Below are positions 36,708 to 48,700 of a stretch of 64,000 bases of DNA, one piece after another (position 1 is the first letter of the stretch; every line of letters begins with the position of its first letter). A model generated the notes under the pieces. It saw only the letters and a program-made list of their open reading frames with translations. It was not told where the DNA came from and did no database searches. This stretch comes from a virus. The position numbers and the translations under genes are program-made. Where the stretch lies: positions 31,395-95,394 of IMG/VR virus record IMGVR_UViG_3300032323_000793; one strand, 5' to 3'.

Positions 36708-39700
36708 CGGGCAATTCGGTGCTACCCGCATCGATGAATTTTGCAATAGGAGTATTATTGTATAGCAAAGATATTCCTGTACTTGCAGTAGTTTCACCCT
36801 TGTCATACCAAATCCTACCTGTTTTGCGAACCACTGTTATCTTGGTTCCTGCTGGTACTGTTTCTGTTAATCTCACAAATGCTGTGGATCCGTCTACACT
36901 AAACTCTGCTTCAATCTGCTCATCTCCTGCAGGACTGCTTGCAGACAATTCTGAATTGTATAAATCGATAGGATTTTTTCTCAATCGTTTTCCGCCTACA
37001 AATACTTCTATAGTATCACATGGTCCATGAGTTCCTGGAATAGTTTCTCTGTACCATGAATTTCTTTGAGATTTAGCAGGAATAAAATCTAACGGACCTA
37101 TAGTTTGCGCAGCACCTACGGTCGAATCGTCCGGAGTTCCGTCACTTAAGAAGTCATTGGTAGATTCTGTATCTGTATAAGAAATAGTTTCACCGCTACC
37201 TGAATCGATTACATAACTTCCAATATCATGCGATTCTTTAATGGCAGTGCCTAAACTTCCTCTGCGTAATTGAGAAAGTACGGTGCCGTTTTTAGCAAAG
37301 TATTCAATACGTTCATTGTTAATAGTAACAACACCCGGAATATTCCTACTTAGAATTGGTTCAGATAATTGACTTGCATCTGATACTTCTATAGTAGTAT
37401 CGTAATAATTTAAGACCTTGGTTAACTTAATTGAATTTTTCTTTTGATATCTCTTATAGATATTGTTATTCAACATATCTTTATAGATTTCAAATGCTCT
37501 AGGTGGCTCATAAGTTTTTGTACCAAACTGTATAATTTTAATTAAATCGGTTCTAATTGTAGGATCTACTAGATAAACCACTCCTCTTGGCAACGACAGA
37601 TAATAATCTCTGTCTTTGGTTAATCTTTCTCCATTCTTATAAACCCATATATAGTTCACATCAATTGGATTTCTTGGCAATTGAAAATTTACTTTTCCGC
37701 CGCTAAATTCATCGCTGATAAGATCAAGTGTAGGATATTCACTAAACCATGTAATTGTGATCGGATCATTAACTGTTAGTGGCACTGAAGGGTCAATTAC
37801 TATATTGTTATTTTCTAGTCTATATTGAACTGCAAGATCGTTGGCAATTAATATCACATCACCTATCTCTAGAGAATCTTCATTTATAGTAAGTGTATTT
37901 GTATTACCGTCAAATATATAGTCAACAACGAATCTCTTCAACTGGCCGTTAATATAAACTTTAATAAATCCAGAAGTAATAGATCCCAATGACTCTTCTG
38001 GATCAGTACCTAGAATCAATGAATTATTTGTACCGTCATAGATCAAATAGTTACTATCCACATTACGCAGATATTCGCCATCAACTTCTACAATGATTGA
38101 AGATTGTGCGCTGTTTCTTCCTAGGTCAACAAATCTATCAAGATCAAAATTTCTATTTACTCCGTCGTAGAAAACTGTCTGTTGGTTAACTCTAATAAAC
38201 GGTACACCTGTTGAATCTGTTTGCGTAGAACTGCCAAAGCAAATTATTTTAACAACTTGTCTAAACTCAGGAGGTATACCAAACTGGATCATAGTTCTAT
38301 CTTTGGTATCTATAAAATCTCCGCTATTGACAAAACCTGTATCAATGGCTTGTCCGTCAACAGTAACCAATACTCTGGTAGTTTGATCGTAAACTGCTTT
38401 AGTTAAAAATAAATCAGTTGTGCCGTCTGCAATAAATTCTTGATAGTCTATTAAAGAAATGCCGCCAATTCCTACAGAAATAATTTCTATCACTGCGCCT
38501 GCAATTGGAGCAACAGCAAATTCTATTTGGTTATTAACAAAATCTATGGTATAATTTATGCTGCTGTCTTCTGCATAATCTTGTTTAACTTTATTAACAT
38601 AAACCATTACACCTGTACTTTCAAAGATATTTAAACCGATGTTAAATTTCTTAGTAGTGCCGTCTGCAATAATTACCTTATTTTGTAAACTTGCTGTACC
38701 GGGATCTTCTGTAGTAAACACTTTAAAACTAAGACTGTCTAAAACCTGTCCTGGTACATTTTCTTCTGGTGCTGGAACTTGATCAGGACTGATAAATTTA
38801 TCGCCGTCAATAGATATTTCTTCTGCTGTAATTCCTACAGCATTTACGTAGGCTCCGCCAATATTAGATAACGACCCTCCGGTGATCCTTGTGTCTAATA
38901 AATTAGCGTCAACTATGGTTACTGATCCGTCACTTTCTAATGTTCTAAAAATCAACGTGTCGCCGGGCTGTGTACTTACATAGGATCCTATTTCTATAAC
39001 TTTTGTAGACCCGTCTCCTATAAAAGTAGGCATTTGGGCGTTAGGATTAATAGACACCGAACTATCCCAAGATGGTGTCCATGCCGGGTCGTCTATCCTT
39101 GTGGATTTAGTTTCAGTTTCTCGTTTTAAGTAGACTGAAATAGCCTGATCAGGTGCTGGTGTAAAAGGCAATACAACAAAAGTTGTACTGCCATCTGCTG
39201 CATAATAAAAATCAGAACTTGATTCTACGCTGTCCCAATTATCCACAAACCAAGGAAGGGCATCCCAACCGCCAGTGACATCGAAGGTAGTACCTTGGAT
39301 TCTTACACCCCCAAAATCAATACCTGTCATTAATTGATTAGTTTCTTTTCCTAACATTCCCGAAGTGGGTGCATAGTATCTATTGATTCTATCCACACTA
39401 TCTAAAAGACTAGAATTAAATTCGTACTCGACTATTATTTGGTCTCCTGCTTTAGGCGGAGTTAAAAATCTAATTTTGCCTCTTAATAGATCAAATTCGT
39501 CCGTAGACGACTTATAAAGATCAATAACGTATTGACTTGAAAGTACTATTTGACTATTCAATGTTACGGTAATAAATCTCTTTTCTGTATTAGGTGCAAA
39601 TGCTAATTCAAAAATTGCACTAGATCCTGTTGCTGTAAATTCTTGAACTTTAGTATAAGAACTAAATGTTCCTGTTTTACTAATTCTATCAAATTTTAAA

Positions 39701-42700
39701 TTTACATCAAAGGTTCTAACTAGAGATTTTCCTAAAATAGGAACTGCTTTAGCATTGTCAGGAGAACTGCCATTACCGCCAACTAATGAAACTGTAGGAG
39801 TCTTGGTATAACCGCTGCCTTCATTTATAATTCTTACTGCTCTAACTTGACCATTAGAAACATAAGCAATACCTGTAGCACCTTGACCGTCACCTTCTAT
39901 TAATACCGTTGGGGCAGAAACATAACCACTGCCTCCGTTGGCTACTTCAACAGCAACTATACTGTATCCTTTGTTATCGTCCCAAGACTTCCAAGGGTAT
40001 TCATTAAATCTATTATAATCCTCATTAACTGGTAAAATTCTACCGTCAACAGTGGAGTAAGCAGCAGGTAAATCAAAATCTGTAGTTGCTAGGCCGCTGT
40101 TTTGTTTTTCTGTATATCTACTTGTGTATTCTCTAATAGTAGTTTTATATGGTTTAATTTCTTCGATATACTGTTTATAACTGTCAAGATTATCATTTTT
40201 ATAGGTAGGTCTTTGATCAAGATCTCCTACATTGTGTATAGCATTTAAGAAACTAGTTTTAAATAACCAGTCTGCACTAGTTTGTTCTGCTAGAGAATAT
40301 TTGACAGAATTAAAAAATAGTTTATTCCACTCAACTCTCAAGTCATCTACAAAAATATCATTCTTAACAGCATCTAGTATAATTCTTAATTCTTTGATAG
40401 GCTGTATATCGTACAAATTAGAATCGTAGGCGCCAGTTCCGTCATAGCCTAATCTATTACTAATAGAATTATACAGCAACGGTTTAATCTGCAATGTGCC
40501 GTTTTTTCTACCAACTAGATTATAATTGCTTAATAAGTTTCCGGCACCATCTTCAGTCTTTTGAATTACTGCCCATCCGCCGCCAGAATATTCTTTGATT
40601 CTTATCAGTTGATCTACTTCTACTAATACAGTAGGTTCTTCATAGATATTGGTGATTTCTTTTATAACTTTAACTTGGTTGTCAAACCCTTCAGCCCACC
40701 AGTCTACATATTCCCAATATCTTGTAACATCGTAACCTTGAGATTTGCTTCTAAAAAATGTTTTTCTAACATCATCCCAAGAATAGATACTCCAAAAATT
40801 ATTATAACTGCTGTCTGATTTAATTAGCACAGAGAATGCTCTAATTTTTACCAGTGCAGAGGTGTACTTTTTACCTCTAGCGGTAACCGTAATAGAATTT
40901 ATCTTACCTTGATTATCTATGGTTACTTCGGCCTTGGCGCCTGTGCCTGTGCCTTCAATTTCTATATAAGGAATTGTTCTATAACCAAATCCAGGATTAA
41001 TAATATCTATAGTATCAACTTCGCCGTTGATAATATTAACACTAAATTCTGCCTTGCGGATTCTTGTAGTACCCACTTGTGACAAATCTACCAATGTATC
41101 TATTGCAGTATCGTATTCATTTAATGCTTCGTTAGGTAAACCGTCTACGCTTCCTAGTCTTCCAAAATTAATAAGATCAGTAAATGGCCTTGTAATTAAT
41201 ATATTGTTAATATAGTTAATGGCTCCTTCAAGAGCAACTGCTTTATCAACAAACATACTCTGTCTTGGTCTAAATTTTAAACCATATCGCTGTCTCTGAG
41301 GAATTGAAATATCAGGAACAGCGTTACCAGCAAGATCGTAACCAACAAGACTATCTAACCATTTTCTTTCTAAAATTTCTGCAGGTAAACTATCAGCAAT
41401 GCCTTCTGTGAGCAATTGATACTCTTTGTGGCTTTGATTAATTCTTCCCTGCGATGTCAAATATTCTATATTCAATAATGCAGTATCAGAACTTATGATT
41501 GTTGGTAAATTGTAAGCCAATAGTTTATCTGAATCTATTAAGGCTATGAACGGTAAGCCTGTACCGATTGGGCTAGAAATATAGTTGGTCACTGCGCTAA
41601 TAGAAATTTTTCTATTTGCTGATTCAGGTAATGTATTTTTGTTTTTTACCCAGAAGTAATATTTTGTGCCAACTTGCTCGCCTGTATTTGAATTGAATAA
41701 TATCTTTGTGTTATAAACACTATCGTCGGGATGTTTGGGCTGGCCTGAAATTCCCTCGGCAAGGCCTTCTACAGTATCGGCTAATAAAGACCACTCAGAC
41801 GGTAATAATAGAGATTCAACCCATTCGTAGACATCTACTACGGAACCAGCAGCCTGCACATTCCAATTACCTATTCTATAAGCAAGATCTCCTTGCTCAT
41901 AATTTATAAATTTAATTGTACTAAGATCCCACCATACTCGACCTACATTTTTTTCATACCATGCCTGGGACTCATCTATAACTTGGTCTGTGGTAGCCAA
42001 GATATAAATTGCTGGGTCATAGGGAGTTTTCCAAGTTATTTCTTGATCTGCTACTCCTAAGATTTTCATCTTATAGCCATCAATAATATCAATATCGGCT
42101 AATTTAATATCATTTATGTTGTTATACAATTCAACATTTTTGATTTTATTAATATCTACTAGTTTTGATTCTTCTGCAAGTGTTTTAAGACTGTTAATAT
42201 TAACAGGCTTCTTGAATAGTCGTATGTTACCTTTTGTTATATCGTCAACTTTAAATCTAGGACTACCTACTACTATTACGTTGCCAACACAGTCAATAGA
42301 TTCACCAAAACTTTCATTTGGTATAAAATCAGTATCTAATTTTTCAACAAGGAAATATCCTTCAGACTTTCTTTCAAATACATAGGCCTGTCCTGGGAAT
42401 CCTTGAGAATCTTTGAATACAGTTTTATTTTTATCAAATGTTATTCCTTGATTAAATCGTGTGATTAAATCAAAAGGAGAATTTTTAGCACCTACAACAA
42501 TACGTTCAGTATTAGGACTAATAGAAATTGCTGAACCAAAATACTCGTTAGTCAAGTATTCAAAACTGGTTAGTTTCTGCACCAGCCTAAATTCTATATC
42601 ATTTAAATCATTGGTTTTGAAAACGTATACAGCACCTTGTGTCTGAGAGAAAACATCGGCCTTAGGGCTGCTGATTACTAGAGTTCTTCCAGACGAATCT

Positions 42701-45700
42701 ATATCAAGAGCAAAACCAAACTCATCACCACTCATTATATTAACATCTGCTGTCGAATCATTGAGTTGATTAATATTTTGTTCAGTTATAGTTTGTACAA
42801 GATTATATCTGTTATTTTCGTCTCTCTTGTAGATATAAACTTTTCCTGATGTTTGGTATGTACTGTCACCTACGTTGACCCAAGGATTTCCAGCATCTGG
42901 AGGATTATTTAAAGTTTCGTCGTTGTCTGAGTCTATAACAGAAAATTTATGATAACCGCCTTGATATTTTACAACATCGTTAGGTTTATATTCGTTGTAG
43001 GGTTTCCACACTCCCCTGTAGTTTGCAAAATACTGTCCGTCTGAGGAAGGTGTGCTTACTACAAGAATACTGCCATCTCTACTCATAGTAGTAGAATGAC
43101 CAAATCTGTCGCCTTGCTTTACTAACTCGGCTTGTTGTGATGGTGTTAATAACCCTTCAATTAAAGTTGATCCGTCATCGTCTACAGATATATTTGTTGG
43201 CAGACTAAACTGTGTTGATACAGAGTCTAAACGTTTCCAATCGTTAGATTCTACAGATATAGTACTTCCGTCACCTAAATTGTCGTATAAGGCTTCATAA
43301 AAATTATTTTCATACCATACAATACTGCCCGCAGGATAGATTGTTCCAGGAGTAGAATCATATAATCCCATATACCTAGTATTTTCAAAGTAACTCCAAG
43401 AAGTTCCATTATAATAATAAAGATAAACTCTACCTTTACTGTCTAATGACCCTGGGGCTGAAATACTCATGTAATATTTGTTACCAGATACTCCAATACT
43501 AACACTGCTACCAAATTGCTCAAAATCTTCTTGGCGTGGGCTTACTAAACTAATACTTGGTTCCCACTGCTGATTGTTATAGGTATAAAGAGTTACCATA
43601 CCTTGTTCAAGGTATCCATCATTTCTACCAATGGAATTGGCTTCTACAAGAGTAGCGGGTTCCCAATCATCTGAATTGAAATTTATCGAACTTCCGTCAC
43701 CGACTCTTATATTAACTTTGGCTTTCCATAATCTGCCCTGCCAAAGAACAATTTCTCCGGCTAGATAACTTCTAATAGGTAGCAGTTCCTCTCGATAGGT
43801 ACTCTTAACACCGCTGGCTCGAGGCGAAGCCACCGCCAGCCACTTATAATCAGGGCTAACTGCTAATACTTCTCCAAAAACACCGTTGATGGCTGATTCA
43901 AACCCGTCGGGTACAGGAATAATTTGTTTAAGGCCAATGTTAGTAAATCCTGCAGAAACCTTATCAGTGTAAATCATTACAAAATTAGATTCGGGCAGAC
44001 TTGCGGCTATCTGTTTAGTCGAATCAATGTACACTACAGCCTTACCTAACCCTCTAGGATCAGTGATACCATATTGTAATAATGTAAAGTCAACATATTG
44101 TTTGGACTTTTCTACAACTTCCCACGTCCCAGTACCTGAATCATCTACCCATAACTTAGAACCTTGTTTTAACAATGCAATTTCGCCCTTGTTCATAGAT
44201 TCGTATGTAGGATATCTCACAGTCCTAAACAAACCTAATGCGGCTGATGAACTGTCTATAATTTCAACGGGATCAGTTGAAGTTGGGGTTACTACAAAAG
44301 TATCGTTTGTAACTTCTAATAATTTAAAGAAGCCTGTGAGATTTTGTATCTGTATACCAACAATATCGTCTGCTAATAGTCGATGCGGTCTATTTGTCAG
44401 GCATCTAATATTTTGTCCGTCTTTGATAACACCCACTACTGACAAGAAAGGATCTTCATTGTATCTTAAAACAGTCCAAGAATTTTTATCAAAAGTAATC
44501 CATATATTTGAATTATCTTTTACTTCATCTATATTAAGATTTAGAATTTCATCTCTAGATTTTATAGAAATATCAATGTGATCTAATTTAACATATCCGG
44601 CATTTCTGCTAGGGCCGTCATAATAAATCAACGGATTAATTTGTGTAGTAAACGGTATTGGTCTGAGAGTAAAACTACTAGAGTATATTCTATAATATTG
44701 ATCTTCTACTGAAGTTTTTTCTACTCCAGAGTCTAACAATATCGGCTGCGGATTAACTACAAATCTATCTTTGTCTATTTGGAATTCATATTCTGTAGTT
44801 TGATCTATTCCACCCACATCGCCTAATTTAAATGCCCATTCTTCTTTGAGTACAACACTATCGTCAGAAGTTCTACTTAACTTATCAAAAACTTTAACAA
44901 TGGCATTGGCTGTGCCTTTTTCTCTAATAAAACCTTGATACAATTTAAATTGTGTTACTTCATCCTCAGCAAGGTTTTGTAAATATTCTCTCTGCTGATA
45001 GCCGATGGCATGCCTTGCTAGGTCTCTTTGACTAGATCCTATACCTGATGTGTCGGCTTCATAATAATCTTCAAATTGTGTAATTCTATAATCAAAATTA
45101 GAAACTAGCCCTTTAGTTGGGGTTGAATCTAATTTGGTCCAACGTTTATCGTCAAATTCTACAGAGCCTAATTGATTAACTTTGCTAGTCCAATAATAGG
45201 ATTTATATGCTACTATGTCTCCTAATTTGTAATCAGTAAATGGTTGCCATACGCTGATATCAACTGCGTCAAATATAAATCCAGGGCTGGTATAATCTCC
45301 GTCCCAATCTACTGTACGGAATCCGCGACTCTTAATACGCTCTTGACGATAGCCAGTTGGCTTATCATAGATAACATCATTAAACACTGTTCTATCAGAA
45401 AATACTGTGATATTTTCTTTTAGCACCATATTAAATTTAACAAAATAGATACCGTCATTAGTATCCGCTGTTGAAATGTTAACTGTTCTAAAACTTCTAG
45501 TTACATTTATATTCGAAGGATTTAAAGGAGTACCGTCATTTTTAAGAACTTGATAATCATAAAAACTATCTAAAAGATTATCAGCCACACCCAAAGTAGT
45601 TACTAGATTTACTCTCTTGGCAGCAGGGCTCAATGCTATTAACGAACCTATACTCCAATTGTGTCTAGACCAGAACATAAACTCTTTAACAGAAGTGTTC

Positions 45701-48700
45701 CAATCCTCTGGCTCTTTTAATTCAGTGTTATAAGAATCAAAAACAAAACCAATAGATTTTAGATATTCTTGGTAACCTAGAATAAAATCTACTACTGTCT
45801 GTATATCAGAAAATACTGTGTCATATGGCAGTTCTTTAATTTTTATAGTATTAAATGTTCTGCGATTAAATGCAGTCACAGCATTTTTCAGTGGTAGGGC
45901 TGGCAGTTGTTGCCAATTAAACTTTTCAAAAGAGTCACTGCTGTTATGACTCTTTAGTGATCTATAGAAAAATCCTTGATATCTAGCAATGATACCATTA
46001 CCGTAAAATTGATTAGGTATCCAATCTACAAAGTCTTCGCTAACTCCGCCCACTGATATTAAACTATCATTCTGAGATTGTACAGGTTGATAATAATAAA
46101 AAATAGGTTTTTCTCTATCGTATCCTGATAGTTTCCATCCCCTATTGGTCTTTTCAATTAATATTCCACTGTAGGCTACTGTACCAAAAGGACTGCTGAC
46201 ATTAAAAATAATATCATAGTTTTCTACTGGCACAAATATTGAACTTGAGGAAGCCTTTGGATTTTTACTATCTAATACATATTTTTGTTGAGCAGCATCA
46301 ACGAAACCAGAATTTCTAGAAGCCAATCTTACATCAATATTTTTAATCTTGTCTTGTAAAATATCAGTGTTAAGAGTTTTATTTTTTAGATAATCAACAA
46401 CATACAAATGTAACCCTGATGCTGTTTTATTTTTTTCATAAAAAACTAAATCATTAATAGTAACAAATAGGTCAGAATCAATATTTGTAATTTGATTAAT
46501 TTTATTTCTTACTACATTAGATTTATTAAAGTTGTCTGTAATAAACTTAAATGGTTTTAATAAGCAAAGAGATATTACTACAGCATAGGGCCATTCTGAA
46601 CTTGATCTCCATGCAAATTCTACAGGACCTCGATCTCCTAAGACAAAAGGTCCTTGATTATTAATCAAACTATAATCATTAGCAAGACTTGAATTTAAAG
46701 GATCTAATAATTTTCCGTCGGCGTCTACTGGAATATGTGTCAACAACGAAGGACGTTTGTATCTATCGTATATTCCTTTTCTTAGACCTTGACGAACAAT
46801 ACCGTCACGCAAATCTTCCCACAAGATTAAATTGTTACTAGTATAAGGTGCTGGTCCATATTCTGATTCCCACCAGTCTGGTTTTTCTGAGAATCCCAAC
46901 ATTTCCCAAGGACATGTGTGAGGTCTAGTTGTGTCATAGAACCACTCATATACTCCTCTCCAATAACCTGGCAGATTTTTAGATCTGCTAGGATCTGTCA
47001 TGTTTGAATAGGTGTAGGTAAAAGGATTTTCTGTGTCTATATAATTGTTATTAATATAATCTATATTAGTATCAGAAATCCATTTGAGAAATTCTACGTT
47101 AGTAATCCTGTCAAGATCTTGTTTGGTGAATTCAGCATTTCCGTAATATCCTCCCAATTCTTTGTCAATGTCAAAAACATTTTCATCGTATTGCTGTTTG
47201 ATATTATTGTATATTCTTAATTCTAATTCTAATAAAATATCATCTCTAAAATCGCCATAGGCAGTTGTTATACTACCGTCGTGGCCTTGTATAACTTCTT
47301 TAGGTTGTGCATAAGTATCATCTAAAAATTTCATTGGAAGATACTTTTTGTATAATCCCAATTTAGTAGGTGTTGGCGGTATAAAATTTACTGCTGTTGA
47401 TACATATTCTCTGATTTCTATTTCGTCGCCTTCTGCTAGATTTATGTTTAGTAAAACAAAACCAAAAGTAGAATTAAAAGTATAATCAATGCCGTGTATT
47501 AATTGCTGAGAATTTTGGTATACATAAACTGCTCGTTCGCTAACTGTTTCGAGATCAAATTTCTCAGAAAGGGCAAAAGTTTTAATTCCCTCGTCTTCTA
47601 CTGTGTATCTTAAAACTGTACACGCACCACTGCCTACCATGTCGCTGCCAGAGAACGGATTGGCAGATGTTAAATTATTACTAATTTCGTTTAAAATTGT
47701 ATCAACAAAATCGTTAGTTTTCTGATTCAAATACAACTCATTTGCTAATTTAATAAAACTATTTTTAAAATCTGTGTAAGATCTTTTAGCAAACTGTAGA
47801 GATTTAATAATGTTAATATCTTTGTCACACAACAATACCATGGCCAAAGAAGCGGGACCCGAGTGTTTTAAAAATCTCTTAGCAAATTGCTGATATTGAG
47901 AAATGTCTCTAAGATTGCTTGATCCAGGGAAGGTGCCTACAATCTCATCTTTAAGTTCTAATGCAGTACCTAGATGGTCAGATGCCTGTCCTAATGTGAA
48001 ACTAGTAATATTTGCGTTTAAAGGATTTTTTTCTAATCCTAAAGGAATTTCATAATATCCAGTGTCTGGCGGTATGTCTGAGTAAATTTTAAAAGTTACA
48101 GTATCTCCAGCACTAAATTTTTTAGAGAATACAAATTTATTTCTTGTTCTAACATACGAAACAGTACTCTTAATTCCATTAACCAAAATCACTAATTTTT
48201 TAATTTGATTATCTTCTACTGAATTCCAGTCAATGGCCGTAGAAATAACTGTATCAGTTTCATTAACAATAACTGTAGTATCTAATACAGGCTGTGCAAA
48301 ATCAGGATCTAAAGATGTCCAAGAATTAGCATACTGATCTCGTTGATATCTGTAAAATCCTGTAGCAAGTTTTTTAGTTAAAATTTCTCTATCTATCTTG
48401 TAATCAAAACTATCGCTATCTAAATTAAAATTAAATTGAATATCTCCAACATTATCGATATTCAAATAACTTATAGCAAAACCTAACTCAGAATCAACAG
48501 GTCCATTACCTACTTTATAACTGACAATAGGGGTTCCTATAAAGGTACTAACTGGATAAACTTCTTGATCACCAAAACTGATTTCATTCTTGTCAAACAA
48601 ATCAAACAAAGGAGATTGATTGACTTTAGTCTTTGTTTGACTTTTTATCCAAGAGTCACCGTTATAATGGTACATCAGCCCTCGGTTGTTTTTTCCTCTT

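Noticed and set aside
44027-44581. A 184-residue plus-strand frame within the giant gene
   Set aside because: No ribosome site, unlike any known phage protein, antisense to clear coding; a shadow frame. The same holds for other plus-strand frames of 60-130 residues in 16-59 kb.
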